NCBI RefSeq assembly: GCF_000208865.1
Contig: NC_018396.1
Location: 6,715,295-6,779,294, forward strand
Length of the DNA: 64,000 bases
Reading direction: 5' to 3'
Source: Neospora caninum Liverpool
Lineage: Eukaryota > Apicomplexa > Conoidasida > Eucoccidiorida > Sarcocystidae
Both the position numbers and the translations under genes were made by a program. Within the stretch, counting starts at the first letter, position 1. The number at the start of each line of letters is the position of its first letter. Positions 60,001-64,000 of the stretch are shown piece after piece. Under the pieces are notes generated by a model. It did not search any database. It had not been told where the DNA came from and worked only from the letters and a program-made list of their open reading frames with translations.

Positions 60001-63000
60001 TGCCTTTTTCTTCGTCGCCCCCGTCGCCGGCTGCGCTCTCCTCGGTCGCCTCTTCCGGTCCCCAGGCGCCGGACCGTTCGTTCGGCTTCACTCCCGGGAA
60101 ACGGTTGGAAGCTGCCCTCTCCCGACTTGAGCGTCGGCGGCGTCTGATGGGGAGTCTCTCAAAGGAGACACCTGTCTCCTCCGTCGCAGCTGAAGGGGGA
60201 GGTGTGGGGTTTGGCGGAGAGACCGAGAGGAGGCGGGCCACCGCAGAGCCGTCCGGTTCCGCTCCCTCTTCTCTGTCTTTGTCGGAGAAAGAAAACATTG
60301 AGGAGGAACAGCGGCAGCACGCGGAGAACTACCTTTTTTTCCTTCAAAAAACTAGGCTTGGGGAAGGGAAAGAAGAACAGACACACATTCGTCGGAACGT
60401 GTCTCCTCCAGTTTCTCTCTCTTCCGCGTCACGTTCCACCATCAGCTCCTCTGTCTCTTTTGATTCTTCGTCTTTCACGCGGTCGTCCAGTCCTCCTCCC
60501 TGTTCCCCTTTCTCGCCGTTCACTCTTTCGTCTGCCTATTCTTCTTCCGCTCCTTCGGAAGACGCGACTGGATGCGGTCCGGCTGCGGACGGGCGAGCGT
60601 TCGACCGTTCTCTTTCTGCCACCGTCCTCGAGATGTTTCGAGATCTTCAGACAGCGCGGGTGAGGAAGAGGCGATTTGTCGCTGCGTCGCCTTCCCCAGG
60701 AGTCTCGACACATGAGCCGACTCAGAGGGAGACTTCGACTGAGAAAACAGAGCGTTCCCTGCGCCTCCCGCTCGCGAAGTCTCTTCATTCCAGCTCGAGG
60801 GAAGACGCAAAACCGTATCTCCAACAGGTTTCTCTCTTGACTCGTTCCTCCCGTTCCTCCTTTTCCTCCGCGTGTCGCTCGTCAACGCCTTCGTCACCGC
60901 TATCTTCCGTTCTTGCGTCTCCATCTTCTTTCGGGCCTTGTCTCCGTGAGGAGCGGGTATGCACGGCGACTTGCTTGTCTCTTTCGAGGGAAGAGAGAAG
61001 CAAGGACCGGGAGAAGAAAACGCGTGCGGCATGGCGCCTGATCCGACGCCTGCAGGCTCGCCTGGATGCCGGAACACTCTCGTGTCTTGTACCCTGTCTC
61101 AAACTGCTGTTTTCTGAGATCTTCGACTTTCTGTCTTCTTCCGCCTCCGACCTTCTGGGCACGCGCGCGATGCTCCTTGGGGAGAGGAAGGAACGGAGCC
61201 GAGACAGAAAGGTGAAGAGGGGGACGGGTGGCTATCAGCGCCTTGGCCCGCATGCCCAGCGCGCCGCGCGGCCCTGGCGCGAGTTCCCAGAGGAAGGAGA
61301 AAGGGACGAGGCGTTCGTCAAAGCAGTCATGCTCGTCGGCCGGGCGGACCTCGCCGCGAACGCGCGGCTGCTTCTCCCGTCCGTCTCGTCTCCGCCTCAA
61401 GCGTTTCTCGCCCTCGGAGGCGAAATGGTGGTGCCGGAACCGAAGGTGCCGAGGGCGGCAGACCGCCACGGAGGACAGGCCGCGCCCCAGGATCGCTCGC
61501 CGGGGATCGCCAGTCGCCGAGCGGTGTGCCCGCGTCTCGACGCGTCCAGCCGTGCGCCTCCGGTCGGGTCTTGCTCTGTCTCTGCGCCTGTCCGGGATCT
61601 CCGCGAGTTGCTGCACTTTGAGGCCTCGGGGCAGTCGGCAGGCACTTCGGGTTTTTCTGTCGCACCTCGCGAAGTGGACTGGGCCCCGGCTTCGCCCCTC
61701 GGCGAGAAAGGCGTCCTCAGTCGCTGGGGCGGGGTCGCGCCCCACATGGAGACGTGGTTGGCCGCTCGCGGGGATCTGCGACCGCAGCTGTGTCTCGTCG
61801 CCTCGGCCCTCGACAGCTCTTCGCTGCGCCTGATTGATTCGCGACTCTCCCCGCAAGCTGCTGACGTCGTCGAGACCCTACGAGAAAGCCAGGTCCTCGC
61901 GCTTGCGCCTCCGTTCCCCGGTCCAGCCTTTGCGTCGGCGACTGCCTCGCCGCTCCGCGAGCCTTCCGCGTCTGCCTTTCTCGCCTTCTCTTCGTCGCTC
62001 GTGCGGGGCGTTGCCGCCCCGCCAGCTGGGGCCAGAAGGGGCGGTGCGCCGGGGCCCGACGACGACGGCCGGAGCACCGCGGTCCCCCTTCTCCAGAAAC
62101 TGTCTCCTCTCGACGCGGCCCTCGCCCTCGCCAGCCGCGACCGCGGCGTGGCCCTGCAGCAGGCCTTGGCCGTGGGGCGCGGAGCCCTGACCCTCGGCGC
62201 GCTCGGCCGATGGGACGATGGAGACAGGCAGCGCGAGAGTCTCCCGCTGTCTCTTCTCGACGTCCCACCGCTGGAGCTGCGCGTCGTCCTCGCGCCGTAC
62301 GCTCTCGTCGCGAAGGACGAGGAGGCCTTGGGGGAAGAAGAAACAGGCACGCGAAGGCGAGATGAAGAGCGCGGCAGACGAGGTAGGCGCGAAGAGAGAA
62401 ACGGCTGCAGGCTGTCCTCAGACGACGACGCTTCTGACGGGTCGGAAGGGGACGGTTCCCGGCGAGCGTTCTCGCCCAGATCGGATCTCTTCGACTCACC
62501 CTTGGCGTCTCGAGCCTCGCAGCGAACCGTCCCTTCTTTCTCAACCGCTCCGCTCGCCCCACCCACCAGCCTCTTTGCCGCCGCTTCCTCGGAACCCCAG
62601 AGGCAAGCGGGGCATCGCACAGGACCGCATGCCTCGCCGATTTCCTTCGTCTCTCTCCCTGCGCAGCTGATTAGCAGAGACCCGCAGAGACAGCCGCCGG
62701 AACGCGACGCCTGGGCGCAATTCCACAATGGCTGCTCCGCAGGCTTAACTCTCTTTCCGGTGTCGGGGAGACCGACGGCTGCGGAGATCAACTCTCTTTT
62801 TTCGGTTTCTGTGTCTGCGGCGACGTCGCGCCAGTTGCGCACTCGCTGGCCCGGAAGGACGCGGAGTGGGGACTCGTCGGGGGACTCTGGACACGACCAG
62901 ACGCCGGGGAGAGCCGAGGCTGAGGGACAGCCTACGAGGCAGAGAAGTGTCGGAACGCATGCGTCTGCGCTGTCTGATGCGGCGGTCGCCTCGGGAGAAC

Positions 63001-64000
63001 AAGAGGGGGGTAGACAGCGAGGTCCCGACCAGGGCGTCGCTCCCGCCTTTCCCTCGCCCTTTTCACCCTCGCCGGGTTCGGGAGACATCCCGAAACTGCA
63101 TCGCGGGAAAGACGCGCTCTCTCACCACGAACAGCTCGTCGCCTTCCTCAGGCGACACGGCGAAGCGTATGGGCCGCACGAGTTCGGCGGACTGCTTCTC
63201 GCTCTCGGCTTGGCAGGGTTTTTCCGGCCCCGCGAAGGAAGGAAGGAAGACATGCAAAATCTGTCGCTGAGGCTCCTGTGGGACGCATTCGATCGCGAGA
63301 CCGTCCAGACTGGGCTCCTGCTCGGCCTCGCCAGCAGCGCTGTGGGGTCGCGGTCTTCCTCGCTGCTCCAGCTTTGCGTGGCGCACTTGCCGTACACGCT
63401 CGTCGGGAAATTCATTGAAATCGAGATGAAGCCCGCGCCGCAGTGCGCCGCGCTTCTCGCCCTCGGGCTCGTCTTTGCAGGCAGCCAAAGCGCATGCATT
63501 TCTGCGCTGCTGCTCCACCACCTGCTTCGCTCGCCGTGCCTCCTCTCCGACAAACAAGGCCTCGACCGCGATGCCTACGCGCTCTCGACGGCCTGGGCCC
63601 TCGGCCTGATCTGGCTCGGTCACGCACGCGGCGGCAAGAGCGTGCGGGGCGAAAAACGAAGGGGTGAGACCGGTCGAACCCCCCGCGGTCGCTCGGGGGA
63701 CAGCGAGGGGGAAGAAGCCTCGAGGGCGGGGGAAGCGACGCACCCACGAGGCGCGATGGAGGCGTGGCCACATGGTGAACATGGCACGCTCGAGACGAAC
63801 TCAGACACCAGGTCGACGCGGACGGCGAGACGCGGAAGGCGAGACGCGGAGGCCGAGGAAAAACAACCGCTGTCTTTCTTCTGGAGAGAACTGGTGACGC
63901 TGGCCAACTTGAACACGTCGCGGCCGTGGGGATCGTTTTACCGGGAACCCTTGACAGCGAAAGTCGCCTCGCTGCGCCAGGTGTCCCGCGCGCCTTCCAC
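54010..64000 (+). CDS. APC1: Anaphase-promoting complex subunit 1 (APC1), 3' end outside window
   Basis: Largest scaffold subunit of the APC/C ubiquitin ligase that triggers anaphase and mitotic exit. Two exons are seen: up to 57132 (donor GTAAGT) and 57639 to the window edge (acceptor TTTGCCAG), both phase 0, together over 3,160 residues, against about 1,900 in animals. The second frame has no stop over 6.3 kb. Diagnostic matches lie in the PC-repeat region: RDAWAQFHNGCSAGL (about 62700), FGGLLLALGLAGFF, TVQTGLLLGLASS, CAALLALGLVFAGSQSA and DRDAYALSTAWALGLIWLGH (about 63560-63630), in the same order and spacing as in animal APC1. Between conserved parts are long Ser/Pro/Arg/Glu-rich inserts, including an acidic repeat at 59670-59830. 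ATG 54010 is an in-frame ATG in the first long exon, but a true start upstream (53671) is possible. The protein is cut at the window edge. Confidence 0.93.
59670..59830 (+). repeat. Acidic GAC-GAG repeat coding for DEGGDERG-type units
   Basis: Imperfect 9- to 15-base units built from GGAGACGAG within the APC1 reading frame, coding for Asp-Glu-Gly-Gly-Asp-Glu-Arg runs. On the opposite strand it creates a spurious Leu/Val/Ser repeat ORF. Confidence 0.9.

Noticed and set aside
61397..63088. 563-codon and 281-codon minus-strand ORFs
   Set aside because: They lie within the GC-rich APC1 exon and have no domain; the plus frame has the conserved PC-repeat region.
1..64000. CRISPR arrays, bacterial operons, prophage or transposon genes
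   Set aside because: None seen; the direct repeats are microsatellites, coding minisatellites or the SRS tandem duplication, and gene structure is eukaryotic throughout.

Overview
The window is nuclear DNA of a tissue-cyst-forming coccidian, most likely Toxoplasma gondii or a close relative (Hammondia, Neospora). Support: small exons split by GT-AG introns, a multigene SRS (SAG1-related) surface-antigen array, a nuclear ribosomal protein L29 behind a secretory plus transit-type leader (the mark of an apicoplast), many (TA)n microsatellites, Ser/Ala/Glu-rich inserts in conserved proteins, and several-kilobase intergenic regions. The species is not proven by the sequence alone.

Layout, left to right. 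(1) 128-1851, minus: a two-exon protein of unknown function with a coding 30-bp minisatellite. (2) 4193-15385, plus: a 22-exon penicillin-acylase-type (S45, Ntn-hydrolase) gene, rebuilt here exon by exon with consistent phase and with the autocatalytic Gly-Ser retained. (3) 18523-21826, minus: bacterial-type L29 with an apicoplast-like leader and a long C-terminal extension; the intron cuts the L29 domain. (4) 23557-23638, minus: tRNA-Ser(TGA). (5) 26492-30617, plus: a four-exon TBC1D5-like Rab GAP. (6) 32517-49206, minus: five two-exon SRS genes (called A to E from low to high coordinate) in head-to-tail tandem, separated by decayed repeats; C, D and E are tied together by a recent 3,891-bp duplication. 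Copy A has an in-frame stop at a conserved cysteine. (7) 53671 or 54010 to beyond 64000, plus: APC1, the largest anaphase-promoting-complex subunit, cut by the window edge inside its PC-repeat region.

The genes are not an operon. Apart from the SRS array they are unrelated: cell cycle (APC1), membrane traffic (TBC), organelle translation (L29, tRNA-Ser is cytosolic) and an amidohydrolase of unknown substrate. Pairs are arranged divergently (1 and 2; 3 and 5; SRS E and APC1) or convergently (2 and 3; 5 and SRS A). The most unusual items are the acylase gene, the SRS duplication with its cysteine losses, and the L29 architecture. No CRISPR, bacterial operon or mobile element was seen.
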